From Deltaproteobacteria bacterium (GTDB lineage Bacteria > Myxococcota_A > Polyangia > Polyangiales > Polyangiaceae), in assembly GCA_016875405.1 (NCBI GenBank), contig VGRJ01000038.1, forward strand, positions 1 through 37,949: a stretch of 37,949 nt of DNA, given 5' to 3'. Every line of letters begins with the position of its first letter. Position 1 is the stretch's first letter. The notes under the pieces were generated by a model. That model worked only from the letters and a program-made list of their open reading frames with translations. It was not told the DNA's origin and did no database searches. The position numbers were made by a program, and so were the translations under genes. Below are positions 6,347 to 14,431 of the stretch, piece by piece.

Positions 6347-7792
6347 ATGACCGCGCGCTCGTCGCTCGTCGCGCTTTCGCTCGCGCTCGCGGCCTGCGGC
6401 GGCATCAACTTCGGCTCGAGCGACGGTGGCCAGCGCGGCTGCAGCGTTGACGGTGGCGCGAACGAAGGCGTCAAGCAGCCTGGCAACCAGCCCGGCGGCG
6501 TCGATCTCGCGTACGGCGACCTCGCGGTGGCCCCCGACGGAAGCTTCGTCGTCTTCGAGCAAGACGCGCGGCTCGCGGTGGCCTGGACCAAGAGCGGCGT
6601 CGTCGAGGTGCTGCCCGTGGCATTGCCGAGCCGGCTTGCGTTCGCACAAGCGGCGCATGTCGTCTACGTGAGCTCGACCTTCGACGGCGCCGTGCATGCG
6701 ATCGACGTCGACGCGGGCGAGACACTGTGGGCCGCTCCGGTCGGCGCGCTCGACGATGGCTTCCTCGCGGTGACCGAAGACGATGCGCACGTGGCCTTCG
6801 CGGCCTCCCGCACGCTGTGGGTGCTCGAGGGTAAGGACGGTCACGTCGTGAAGAAGGTCGCGCTCGAGAGCCCGGTGGTCGACCTCGAGATTCTGCCCGA
6901 CGAGCGCCGCGTCCTTGCGGTCGAGATGCACGTCTTCGCGCCGAATGCGGAGTTGGATCGCGGGGCTCCCGTCGCAACGACGCGCATCGACGTGCTCGAT
7001 CTCGAGACGGGCGACCTGCGCGTGCTGTCGGTGCCGAACTGCAGCGACGACGTCGTCGTCACCGGCGACGGAAAGCGCGCGTTCCTCGCGCCGACGTTCT
7101 GCCCGAAGGATCCCATCAGCGTCATCGAACTCACAGCAGGCAAGGAGTCGTTCGTGAAGAACCTGCCTGGCTTCGGCCCGGTCGTGCTCGCCCCCGATGG
7201 CAACACCGCCGTCGGCTTCTTCGACGCAAACCAGGTCGACGCGGCGCTGTTCGACGACCCGTCCGCGATCCCGCCGAAGGGCGCCTTTCACCTCATGGTG
7301 ATCGAGCCCGCTAAGCTCACCTACGCCTTCTACGAGTACGGTCCGGTCTGGCCGCGCTACGCTACGACGCCCAACGGCAAGCTCCTGCTCGTCGACGACG
7401 ATCTCGGCTCGACGCCGGCGCGGCTCTTCGACCTCGAGACGCGCGCCTTCGAGGCGATCGAGGGCCCTGCGCTCGGCTTCGAGCAGCTCGCGCTGTCGAG
7501 CGACTCGCGGCACGCCTACGTGCTGTCGAAGCTCGAGTCGCCAAGGCGTCGGCGCGGGCGCGGACGAGCAGGGCGCGCCACCACGGCCGCGCTGAACGAG
7601 CACGATCTCTACGACCTCGACCTCGCTGCTGCGAAGGCGAGCCCGCTGCCCGTGGGGTTCCGGCCGTGGAACGTGAACATCGCCCCCGACGATCGCTCGC
7701 TCTTCCTTCGCAAGGATGACCACGACCTGTGCGTCTTCTCGCTCGAGACGCTCTCCTGCGAGCGGAACCTCGTGCTCACCATCGGGCTTTGA
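6347..7792 (+). CDS. Putative lipoprotein with beta-propeller repeats
   Basis: The 481-residue product starts MTARSSLVALSLALAACGG, a short signal peptide with lipobox LAAC (Cys17), so it should be lipidated. The rest is a series of WD40/YVTN-like blades: VAPDGSFVVF, VHAIDVDAGETLW, LAVTEDDAHVAFAA, VTGDGKRAFLAP, VLAPDGNTAVGFF, LSSDSRHAYVL and IAPDDRSLFLRKD. A strongly basic stretch (SPRRRRGRGRAG) interrupts one blade near residue 400 and may be a surface loop or a locally shifted frame. The ATG at 6347 was chosen for the signal peptide; upstream Met codons give no signal. The function is unknown; such propellers are common myxobacterial surface proteins. It converges with the FN3 lipoprotein gene. 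Confidence 0.8.
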   Translation: MTARSSLVALSLALAACGGINFGSSDGGQRGCSVDGGANEGVKQPGNQPGGVDLAYGDLAVAPDGSFVVFEQDARLAVAWTKSGVVEVLPVALPSRLAFAQAAHVVYVSSTFDGAVHAIDVDAGETLWAAPVGALDDGFLAVTEDDAHVAFAASRTLWVLEGKDGHVVKKVALESPVVDLEILPDERRVLAVEMHVFAPNAELDRGAPVATTRIDVLDLETGDLRVLSVPNCSDDVVVTGDGKRAFLAPTFCPKDPISVIELTAGKESFVKNLPGFGPVVLAPDGNTAVGFFDANQVDAALFDDPSAIPPKGAFHLMVIEPAKLTYAFYEYGPVWPRYATTPNGKLLLVDDDLGSTPARLFDLETRAFEAIEGPALGFEQLALSSDSRHAYVLSKLESPRRRRGRGRAGRATTAALNEHDLYDLDLAAAKASPLPVGFRPWNVNIAPDDRSLFLRKDDHDLCVFSLETLSCERNLVLTIGL

Positions 7793-7907
7793 CGCCTCGC
7801 GGCCACGTGAGCTCTCGGCGCCGCCGCCGAAGGCAACGGCAGCTCGCCGCCGATGACGAGGGCTGCCGCAAGGCTGGCGGAAAACGTTCGGAGTCGGCTA
7901 CGCGACC

Positions 7908-9398
7908 TTACGGATTCTTCAACACCATCACTGCGGGCTTCGGCAGCGCCTTCCCGTCCGTAATCACGACATAGGCGAGCTGAAAGTCGAGGTCGCCGGT
8001 GGGAACGAGAAACACGAAGTCGTCGATGTATCCCTCTTCTCCTGCGGTCATCGCGGTGCCGTCGGGCCACAGCACCGTTAGGTCGTGGGCCGTCGTCTCC
8101 CAATCCGTGAAGTCCACCCGCGCCGCGTCACCGCTGCGCGCGCCATCACCGTAAAACACGCGCTTCGGTCCCAGAAATGGCAAGGGCGAGCCGCTTAACG
8201 CCCCAGTACGGTCCGACGGATCGCCATGGTACATCTTGTAGCGTACGCCGCCGACGTGCACCGGAGCTGGAGCCTGAACCTTCTCGATGGCCGCCGGACA
8301 GCCGTCGCCGCGCAGCTCCGGCTCCCACTGGGTGCCGTCCCACACTGCATAGGCTTGGTTCGCGAACCCTGAGTAGCCGCAGGCACCCCCCTGATCGACG
8401 GTGAAAAACATGAACGTTCCCGCCGCGCCGTCCCATCGCCAGTCGTCGAGGGTTGGGTAACCGATCTTGAATTGACGGATGTTGGCGACCTTGGGGACTG
8501 CATGCTCGGTATCGCCGGTGACACCCAGCTCGACGCGGTATGGGCAGCCACCGTCCGCCGCGTAGTCCGACGAGGTCTTGCACACCGTCGCCGTGCCGGT
8601 GTTGAAGTCGACACCCGTGTAGCCGTCCGCCGATCCCACCGACAAGATGCGGGCATGCCCGTCGGAGCCGTTCGACTCGAAATAGAGACGCACGCCGCCT
8701 GACCGCAGCGGCACCGCCTGGCCGGTCATGATGTCGCCGAGCACCGACGTCTTGGGGTTGGGGGTCACCAAGCCGGACCCCGACGGGTAGTTCGTCAACG
8801 GGTACCAGGTCGTCGTGTCCGATGCCGAAATCGCCTTCGTACCGGTCGCGACCGCCAGCGACTGGCCGGAGTACACCGTGCTCATCGTCGTGCCGTAGTA
8901 GAGCTGGACCTTGCCTGCCAACGCCGTCCCCGCATCGGCTCCGAGTGTGAGGCCCCAGATCTTGGCATTGCCATCCGACACGATCTGCGCGAGCGACGCG
9001 TACGTGTGGCCAGTGCCCATCAGTTGCCACGTCTCCTCGGGGGTCGTGAGCGTCGCCGAGACCGTGTCGGCCGGCGTCACGCAAGCGGCGTCGGCGCAGG
9101 CCTCCACCGTCACGGTGTACTCGGTGGCGCTTTGGAGCTCACCGATCGTCGCTGGGCTCGCGTCCGCCTGCCCGGACGCCGTGTGCACCGCGTTGCTCGC
9201 TGTCCATCGGATGTGGTGAGCGCCGGGCGCCGCCCACGTCACGGACACTCGGGTACTTGAATCAACCCCGGCAACCTTCGACGGAGCCGGCGCCACGGTC
9301 GCGCTGAGCTCGATCGGAGCCTCGCCGGCCTTGGGCGTCGCATCGGACGCGCACGCCGGCAAGAGCGCCAAGCCAAGCCAAAGCCCTACACTGCGCAT
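7908..9398 (-). CDS. Putative lipoprotein with fibronectin-III-like domain
   Basis: The 496-residue product begins MRSVGLWLGLALLPACASD: signal peptide and lipobox LPAC (Cys16). Residues about 35-125 look like one FN3 domain (STRVSVTWAAPGAHHIRW ... ATEYTVTVEACADAACVTP). The remainder is Gly/Thr/Asp-rich beta structure with scattered Cys (GGCPYRVELG, GGACGYSGF, GDGCPAA) that may form disulphides. I recognise no enzyme motif. The start at 9398 has GAGGT just upstream; the in-frame ATG at 9413 lacks a good ribosome site. It is likely exported to the cell surface. It is divergent from the hydrolase lipoprotein at 9712. Confidence 0.8.
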   Translation of the reverse strand: MRSVGLWLGLALLPACASDATPKAGEAPIELSATVAPAPSKVAGVDSSTRVSVTWAAPGAHHIRWTASNAVHTASGQADASPATIGELQSATEYTVTVEACADAACVTPADTVSATLTTPEETWQLMGTGHTYASLAQIVSDGNAKIWGLTLGADAGTALAGKVQLYYGTTMSTVYSGQSLAVATGTKAISASDTTTWYPLTNYPSGSGLVTPNPKTSVLGDIMTGQAVPLRSGGVRLYFESNGSDGHARILSVGSADGYTGVDFNTGTATVCKTSSDYAADGGCPYRVELGVTGDTEHAVPKVANIRQFKIGYPTLDDWRWDGAAGTFMFFTVDQGGACGYSGFANQAYAVWDGTQWEPELRGDGCPAAIEKVQAPAPVHVGGVRYKMYHGDPSDRTGALSGSPLPFLGPKRVFYGDGARSGDAARVDFTDWETTAHDLTVLWPDGTAMTAGEEGYIDDFVFLVPTGDLDFQLAYVVITDGKALPKPAVMVLKNP

Positions 9399-9523
9399 GA
9401 GTACCTCGTGCATTCCGTCGCTTGGGTCACCAACATCGTAGAAAAGAGTATCCCCCTGCAGACGCTGCCTCAACCCTGCCGAGGAGCCTCGCACAGGTGG
9501 CCGCGAAGCACGCTCTCCCTTGA

Positions 9524-9547
9524 GTGTCACCATGTGCCACGTGACAC
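9524..9547. promoter_or_regulatory. Inverted repeat in divergent promoter region
   Basis: GTGTCAC and GTGACAC form perfect 7-bp arms separated by 10 bp. They lie in the 313-bp region between the FN3 lipoprotein (start 9398, leftward) and the hydrolase lipoprotein (start 9712, rightward). The half-site spacing fits a dimeric regulator. It is unrelated to the TGCAAC boxes. No regulator can be named. Confidence 0.35.
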
Positions 9548-9711
9548 GCCGTGAAGCGAGCCGACGTGTCCTAAGTGCAGGTGATTCATAGGGATTTCGA
9601 CGGTCTCGCCGCGGCACGAATGGTGCAAGGAGAATGGTCAGGACAGACTCCCTGCCGCCCCAACGCTCTGCGATGCCGGCGGCGTTGATCGACTTGAAGC
9701 GAGGAACTCAA

Positions 9712-12700
9712 ATGAACAGACAAGCCGCATGTGTGGTCGCCGTGTCGTTCGTGGCATGCCACGGAGCGCCCGAGGCGCCCGTCGAAGGCAGTCATGATCT
9801 CGCCACGAGCTTGGTCACCGCGTCACCCGCGGTCCCCGAGTTCCCCGAGAGCTGCGTAAGCTCCACGCCGACGGGCAATGGGTTGCCCTTTCGAATGGCA
9901 AAGGGGCTCTCCGCCGCAGGGTATGGCCTCAACACCAACGACGACGGCGTGCAGAACTACGGTGAGGTCGCCGTGGACTGTGGCGGCGCGGGCGCCACGG
10001 CCTGTACCGACGTCGCCCTCGACGTGCAGATCAACACCGACGTGCTCCTCGACCCGAAGCGCTACGCCGGCTATCACATTCACCTCGCCACCGGGACGCT
10101 CAACGGCCACATCTTTCAGCTCACCTATCCCGAACCGAAGCAGGCGGGGCTCAGTCGCAGCAATGCCGGCATCGTGACGCAGTGGCCGACGCATATGGGG
10201 CACCCGCATGGCCCGAACGAGCCGCCGTACGTGATGAACGACTTGGGCTTCGGGCAGGAGCTCGGCGCCACGGCGATCGCGGTTCAAGGCGTCTCTGGCG
10301 GCCACCCGTACGTCACGAGCGCGCAGCTCGCGGTGCTCGCCTCGCGTTACCTGCGCCAGCGCGGGCTCGACACGATCGTCGTCGCTGGCGGCTCCTACGG
10401 TGGCGCGAGCTCGCTTGTCGCCGCGGCCGCCTATCCCGAACACTTCGACGGCGCTGTATCGTTTCACGCGCCTTATGACGGGCGGGCGTTCCTGGCCATG
10501 TCGGAGCTCGGCGGCTTGCGTTCCGCCGCTGGCGGTCTGCCGGTCGTTCACCCGCTTCATTATTCGGCTCGCGACGCGCTCGAGATGGCGACCGCGCAAG
10601 CGGGGCTGAGCGTCGACTCCATGGACTTGACGCGCCTCGGTAACGCCATCGTGCCGACGATCGTGCTCCTCGGTGAGGTCGACACGGTGTGGTACCCGGG
10701 CTGGCGTGTCGCACAGGACGAGCTGCGCATGGCCGCCGAAGGCATCGATTGGGTGCGAATCAAGAACATCCCCGAGGCTGGGCACGGCGGCATCGAGACG
10801 GAAGCGGCGGCGTACGCCGCAATCGAGGAGCTCTTCACGATGATCGATGAGCGGCGCGAGAGCGGCCTAGTCAATGAGCCTGCGCACTGCGCGCGGCCAC
10901 GCTCGCGCGCGAAGGACTACGACGCGGTGCTGCGCGCCCGGCCCCGGCTGTTGGCCTCGCCCGCGATGGAAGAGCTCTGGTCCGACGTCACGCTCATCGA
11001 ACCGGGCCACACGAACAGCGCGACGTTCACCGCAGGAAACATTCTGTACACAGGGAGCCTGCAGGGCTTCGTCACACGACGCAGCTGGCAGAAAGGCAGC
11101 TTCGTCACCGAATGGTCCGTGCCCGTGGGGCGTCAGGTCGAGTCCGTCGAGCTCGCTGGCGACAGGCTCATCGTGGGCAGCAAGCGCGGCATCACCGTCA
11201 TCGAGGCGAAGTCGGGGACCATCGTGCGCGAGAGCACCGACCTCGGCAGCGTCTCCGATGTCGAGGTTGGCGACATCCTCCCCGCCGTGCCTGGGCTCGA
11301 GATCGCCGCGAGGGTCGACCAAGACATTCTGCACGTCGAGTCGCTGAGCTCTGGAGAGCGCCTGTCGCACACGGTCATCGGTACGGGCGGCGCCATGCGC
11401 TTCGTCTCCTACGGCGGAGCGCCGCGCCTGTTCGCGCCGGTCGCCCGTGGTCACGTCGTGGGCTTCGAGTTCGTCAAAAGCGACGCCGGGGAATGGCTGC
11501 CCGAGGCGACGTGGCTCTCCGCGTATCTCCAGCACGAGGTCAGCGCGATCGCCTTGCTCACGACTGCGGACGGAAGCAAGCGCCTCGTGGCGGGCGGAGA
11601 GTTGCACGACAAGCTGCACGTCTTGGGAGAGCAGGGGGAAATTGAGTCGTCGATGACGCTCCCCATCGGCAGCGTTGACGCGATTGCAGACTTGGGTCCG
11701 GCGAGGCTGCTCGTCGGCGGCTGGGGCGGGATCGCCGCTGTCGACGTGAGCGTCGGTGCCGCGCAAATCTGGTCGACGACCCGCGGTTCGCACGTCGCCG
11801 CCATCGATGTCGACCAGGATGGCCGCCCCGAGGTGCTGACCTTCGAGCGAAGCTCCGGGCACGCTCCGGCCATCACGCTGCATGACGCGCACGGCCAGAC
11901 GCTCTGGGAGACACGCGGCCGCGATACCTCTCCAGCGATGGACGTGAGCTTCATCGACAACTCCGGGCAGTGGGAGCTCTCGGTGATGAATCACGGGTGG
12001 AGCGTCGACCGATTCGACCTTTTGAGCGGGGCTCCGCTCGGGAGCACTGGCTCGCTGCGGCCCTCGTTTGCTGTGATGCCGCCGCGCCGTCTCGTCCGCG
12101 ACGCAACCGCGGCTGTGCCACGCTACGAAGCCTTCCTGCATCACGGCGACGTGCTCGGCGAGGGCCCGGGGGCGATTCGCGTCGGCACCCGCTGCGGCGC
12201 GTGGGTCGCATCGCACTCGATCGACGATGAGCAGTTGACGCTGCTCGCTTCGACCGACCGCGTTTTCCAAAACTGCGCTTGGGATGAGTCGAACAAGCAG
12301 ATCCCGAGCGGTACGCCCGGCCTCATCTCCGAGCGGATCGGCGGCTCACTCGCAAACCCCGCCAGCCAACCGACTGGCGCGCTTCGGTTTGTCGACGTAA
12401 CGGAACCGAGCAGCCACGCGGTGATGACCACGGGTGGTGGACAGATCGCCCTCTACGCCGTCGCCGGAGGCAACTGGAACACCTACCCGGTGCCAGTCGC
12501 GACGGTCGACCTCGCGGGGACGCAGACGACCCTCGCGGTGGGTAAGGGCAACAATGGAGCGATCCTCTCGGTGGGCTCGTGGCTGCGCAACGCGCAGAAC
12601 CACTCGCTGCACCTGCTCGAGGCCGCGACGCTGAAGCCGCTCGCCGCGATCGACGCGGGCTTCGTCACCAGCACTGAGCTCCTCGACGTGAACGGCGACG

Positions 12701-12900
12701 GCATCGATGAGGTCCTCGCCGGCACCCACGACGGCATGCTGCGTGTCTACGACCAGGAGCTGAAACTGCTCGCCGAGTGGTCCGCGGGAGACTTGAACCT
12801 CGGCGAGAACGGCGCGCTGCTGGGCGCGGTGACGAGCAAGGGTCCGGTCGTGGCCTTCGCGGTCAATGGCGGCTTTCGCGTGCTGCGCATCCAGCTGTGA
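9712..12900 (+). CDS. Lipoprotein fusing an alpha/beta hydrolase to an FG-GAP beta-propeller
   Basis: The 1062-residue product has a short signal with lipobox FVAC (Cys16). Residues about 100-385 are an alpha/beta-hydrolase of prolyl-oligopeptidase/acyl-peptidase type, with nucleophile elbow VVAGGSYGG (Ser228), VLLGEVDT (Asp324) and AGHGG (His358) as a plausible triad. From about 430 to the end are propeller blades, including FG-GAP/VCBS calcium-loop motifs AIDVDQDGRPEVL and LLDVNGDGIDEVLAG. The ATG at 9712 has GAGGA upstream at good spacing. The substrate is unknown; the propeller probably displays or gates the hydrolase on the outer surface. No neighbour gives a pathway. The two-domain structure is clear; the chemical role is not. 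Confidence 0.85.
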   Translation: MNRQAACVVAVSFVACHGAPEAPVEGSHDLATSLVTASPAVPEFPESCVSSTPTGNGLPFRMAKGLSAAGYGLNTNDDGVQNYGEVAVDCGGAGATACTDVALDVQINTDVLLDPKRYAGYHIHLATGTLNGHIFQLTYPEPKQAGLSRSNAGIVTQWPTHMGHPHGPNEPPYVMNDLGFGQELGATAIAVQGVSGGHPYVTSAQLAVLASRYLRQRGLDTIVVAGGSYGGASSLVAAAAYPEHFDGAVSFHAPYDGRAFLAMSELGGLRSAAGGLPVVHPLHYSARDALEMATAQAGLSVDSMDLTRLGNAIVPTIVLLGEVDTVWYPGWRVAQDELRMAAEGIDWVRIKNIPEAGHGGIETEAAAYAAIEELFTMIDERRESGLVNEPAHCARPRSRAKDYDAVLRARPRLLASPAMEELWSDVTLIEPGHTNSATFTAGNILYTGSLQGFVTRRSWQKGSFVTEWSVPVGRQVESVELAGDRLIVGSKRGITVIEAKSGTIVRESTDLGSVSDVEVGDILPAVPGLEIAARVDQDILHVESLSSGERLSHTVIGTGGAMRFVSYGGAPRLFAPVARGHVVGFEFVKSDAGEWLPEATWLSAYLQHEVSAIALLTTADGSKRLVAGGELHDKLHVLGEQGEIESSMTLPIGSVDAIADLGPARLLVGGWGGIAAVDVSVGAAQIWSTTRGSHVAAIDVDQDGRPEVLTFERSSGHAPAITLHDAHGQTLWETRGRDTSPAMDVSFIDNSGQWELSVMNHGWSVDRFDLLSGAPLGSTGSLRPSFAVMPPRRLVRDATAAVPRYEAFLHHGDVLGEGPGAIRVGTRCGAWVASHSIDDEQLTLLASTDRVFQNCAWDESNKQIPSGTPGLISERIGGSLANPASQPTGALRFVDVTEPSSHAVMTTGGGQIALYAVAGGNWNTYPVPVATVDLAGTQTTLAVGKGNNGAILSVGSWLRNAQNHSLHLLEAATLKPLAAIDAGFVTSTELLDVNGDGIDEVLAGTHDGMLRVYDQELKLLAEWSAGDLNLGENGALLGAVTSKGPVVAFAVNGGFRVLRIQL

Positions 12901-12907
12901 GCTGGTC

Positions 12908-12982
12908 GGGTCGCGTGCCTCTCCGAGAGTGGACAGTCCCCGCCAAGCTCGCGCGGCGGCTCGTCTTGGAGAGGCGCGACCC
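12908..12982. repeat. Imperfect long-loop inverted repeat after the hydrolase gene
   Basis: GGGTCGCGTGCCTCTCC (12908-12924) pairs with GGAGAGGCGCGACCC (12968-12982) apart from a 2-base bulge, with a 43-bp loop. It starts 7 bp after the hydrolase stop. No T run follows, so it may be a transcription-end structure or the edge of a lost mobile element. Confidence 0.35.
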
Positions 12983-13065
12983 GTCGAGCGAGTGTCAAGC
13001 GGCCAAGGGTGCCACGTTTTCCGGGGCGCGCCGTTTGCGTGGTTGCGGCGGCGCCTGGGGCCGAG

Positions 13066-13164
13066 TCGCGCGGGCGTGCGCGGGAGCGGGACCGGGAGAC
13101 GATCGTCATCCACGAGGCCACGATGAAGCTCTATCGTGAGGCTCGCGAGCGGTTGATGACATGA
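13066..13164 (+). pseudogene. Possible 3' remnant of a lost gene
   Basis: This frame is open upstream and ends RETIVIHEATMKLYREARERLMT with a TGA that overlaps the next ATG as ATGA (13161-13164). The coding-like sequence and the coupled overlap suggest the tail of a gene whose body was deleted. No start codon or domain can be given. Confidence 0.25.
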
Positions 13165-13883
13165 GCTTGAAGCTGCCCATCTATGGCCTCGTCGGGGACC
13201 GCCCCGTGAAGGCCGTGAGGACGCCCGACGGAGGGATGGAGGTCTTGGCGTTCGATTGGAAGACCGGCGAGCTCGAGCGGGACATGAGCTACACGCACAC
13301 GCTCGTCCACCCGCTGGACGAGGACGTCGACGTCGTGGACGAGGCCGAGTTCGAGCGGCGCGTTCACGCGCTGCGGGTGTCGACGGAGCACGACGTCATC
13401 CACCTCCAGCACCACGACATCCACGACCGCGTTCTGGCCTACCACCCGGCGGACGGCGACTTCCGCGAGCACGAGCGGCAGTCCCTGCCGGCGAGTACCC
13501 GGCTGTGGACCGGCTTTTACCTGACGCTCAGCGGACACGCGGTCGGCACGTATTCCACCGCGCACGGTCCGGTGTACTTCATGGACGCCGCGCGGAGCTG
13601 GCTGCCGCAAGGGCGCACCCAGGCCAGCGTCATGCGCAGCGTCCAGCCTGGCTTCAACCGCTTCGAGCTCACCGTGGAGGGCCGGGAGGTCGCGCGGTTC
13701 GACTACACGGCGCCCACCTTCGGCGCGAACCCCTTCGACCCCTACGAAGACGAAGCGATGGTCGACTTCTTCGTCTGGCTGGCAGGGTGCATCTCGACCG
13801 GTGGGATCTTCGTCGCCTACCGAGTGGACGGCGAGGCGGCGCTTTGGGACGAGCCCAAGCCGCCGTCGCCTCCCGCTGCCTGA
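13161..13883 (+). CDS. Conserved hypothetical protein (240 aa)
   Basis: I do not recognise a named family. The protein starts MSLKLPIYGLVGDRP, followed by a conserved-looking GGMEVLAFDWKTGEL segment and an acidic stretch (HPLDEDVDVVDEAEF). The second half has beta-rich blocks (RLWTGFYLTLSGHAVG, GFNRFELTVEG) and ends in a Pro-rich tail. There is no signal peptide or membrane helix. I have an impression of similar proteins near type VI secretion genes of myxobacteria, but nothing here supports that; the upstream partner is reduced to a remnant. Confidence 0.65.
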   Translation: MSLKLPIYGLVGDRPVKAVRTPDGGMEVLAFDWKTGELERDMSYTHTLVHPLDEDVDVVDEAEFERRVHALRVSTEHDVIHLQHHDIHDRVLAYHPADGDFREHERQSLPASTRLWTGFYLTLSGHAVGTYSTAHGPVYFMDAARSWLPQGRTQASVMRSVQPGFNRFELTVEGREVARFDYTAPTFGANPFDPYEDEAMVDFFVWLAGCISTGGIFVAYRVDGEAALWDEPKPPSPPAA

Positions 13884-14053
13884 TTCGCGTCACGATGTCC
13901 GCCAGTCATGGCGCGAGGGCATTGAAATGACTTCTCTGCGTCGCTAGCGACCGCCAGACCGGGCCCACCCCAAGTCGGCTCGACGCTGATGTTCGGAGCG
14001 AGCGTGAGCGACGGTGGTCGGAGCCATCTCTTCGCAGAAGCGACCTTGGCGAG
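13884..14053. other. Gap before the receptor operon, no gene seen
   Basis: No frame here looks coding. It probably holds the end of the preceding transcript and the promoter controlled by the box at 14054; I cannot identify a clear -35/-10 pair. Confidence 0.35.
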
Positions 14054-14071
14054 ATGCAACTTGGTTGCAAG
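14054..14071. promoter_or_regulatory. Zur-like box 4, upstream of the TonB-dependent receptor
   Basis: ATGCAACTTGGTTGCAAG differs from box 3 at a single base (17 of 18 identical). It lies 360 bp before the chosen receptor start. The stretch 14072-14431 contains no gene that I recognise, so either the leader is long or an undetected small gene or RNA lies between box and receptor. Confidence 0.65.
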
Positions 14072-14431
14072 ACGAGGCGAGAAGTGGTAGCAGGCGGTTC
14101 CAATGAATTGGTCATGCCCCATTCGTGCCGCCGAGCGACGTCAGGCGCTGCCGCGTTACGCGGCGGTTTGGACGAGGCTGGTTTGACTCAATACTTCGTT
14201 CGCAAGAGCTTTGCGCCTGCTGCTCGTTCGGCGATCGCGGTGTGTGCGGCACGGAGAGTTCGTTCACGCAATCGATGACAACCCCGAGGATGTTGAAGGC
14301 GGTCCGATGATTCGTTGTGAATGACTGTGCAGAGCTGCGACCGGAGCGAGACTTTGAACGAGAAGCCGATACTGCATTGTGAGCACAGCCGACTTGCTCG
14401 GCCGGGCGGTGCATGCGCCAGTTTCCGGCGA
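14072..14431. other. Long leader region between box 4 and receptor gene
   Basis: Short open frames exist (for example one starting MNWSCPIRAAERRQAL near 14104) but none has a convincing ribosome site or family pattern. No riboswitch signature was recognised. It could be a 5' untranslated leader or remnant DNA. Confidence 0.35.

Noticed and set aside
6107-7723. Long reverse-strand open frame (over 500 codons) opposite the propeller lipoprotein
   Set aside because: High GC makes antisense frames long; its composition is Arg/Glu/Val-rich with no motif, while the forward strand has a signal peptide and repeats.
14054-14310. Small open frames after box 4 as real genes
   Set aside because: They overlap the box or lack ribosome sites, and their composition is not protein-like; left as unexplained leader.
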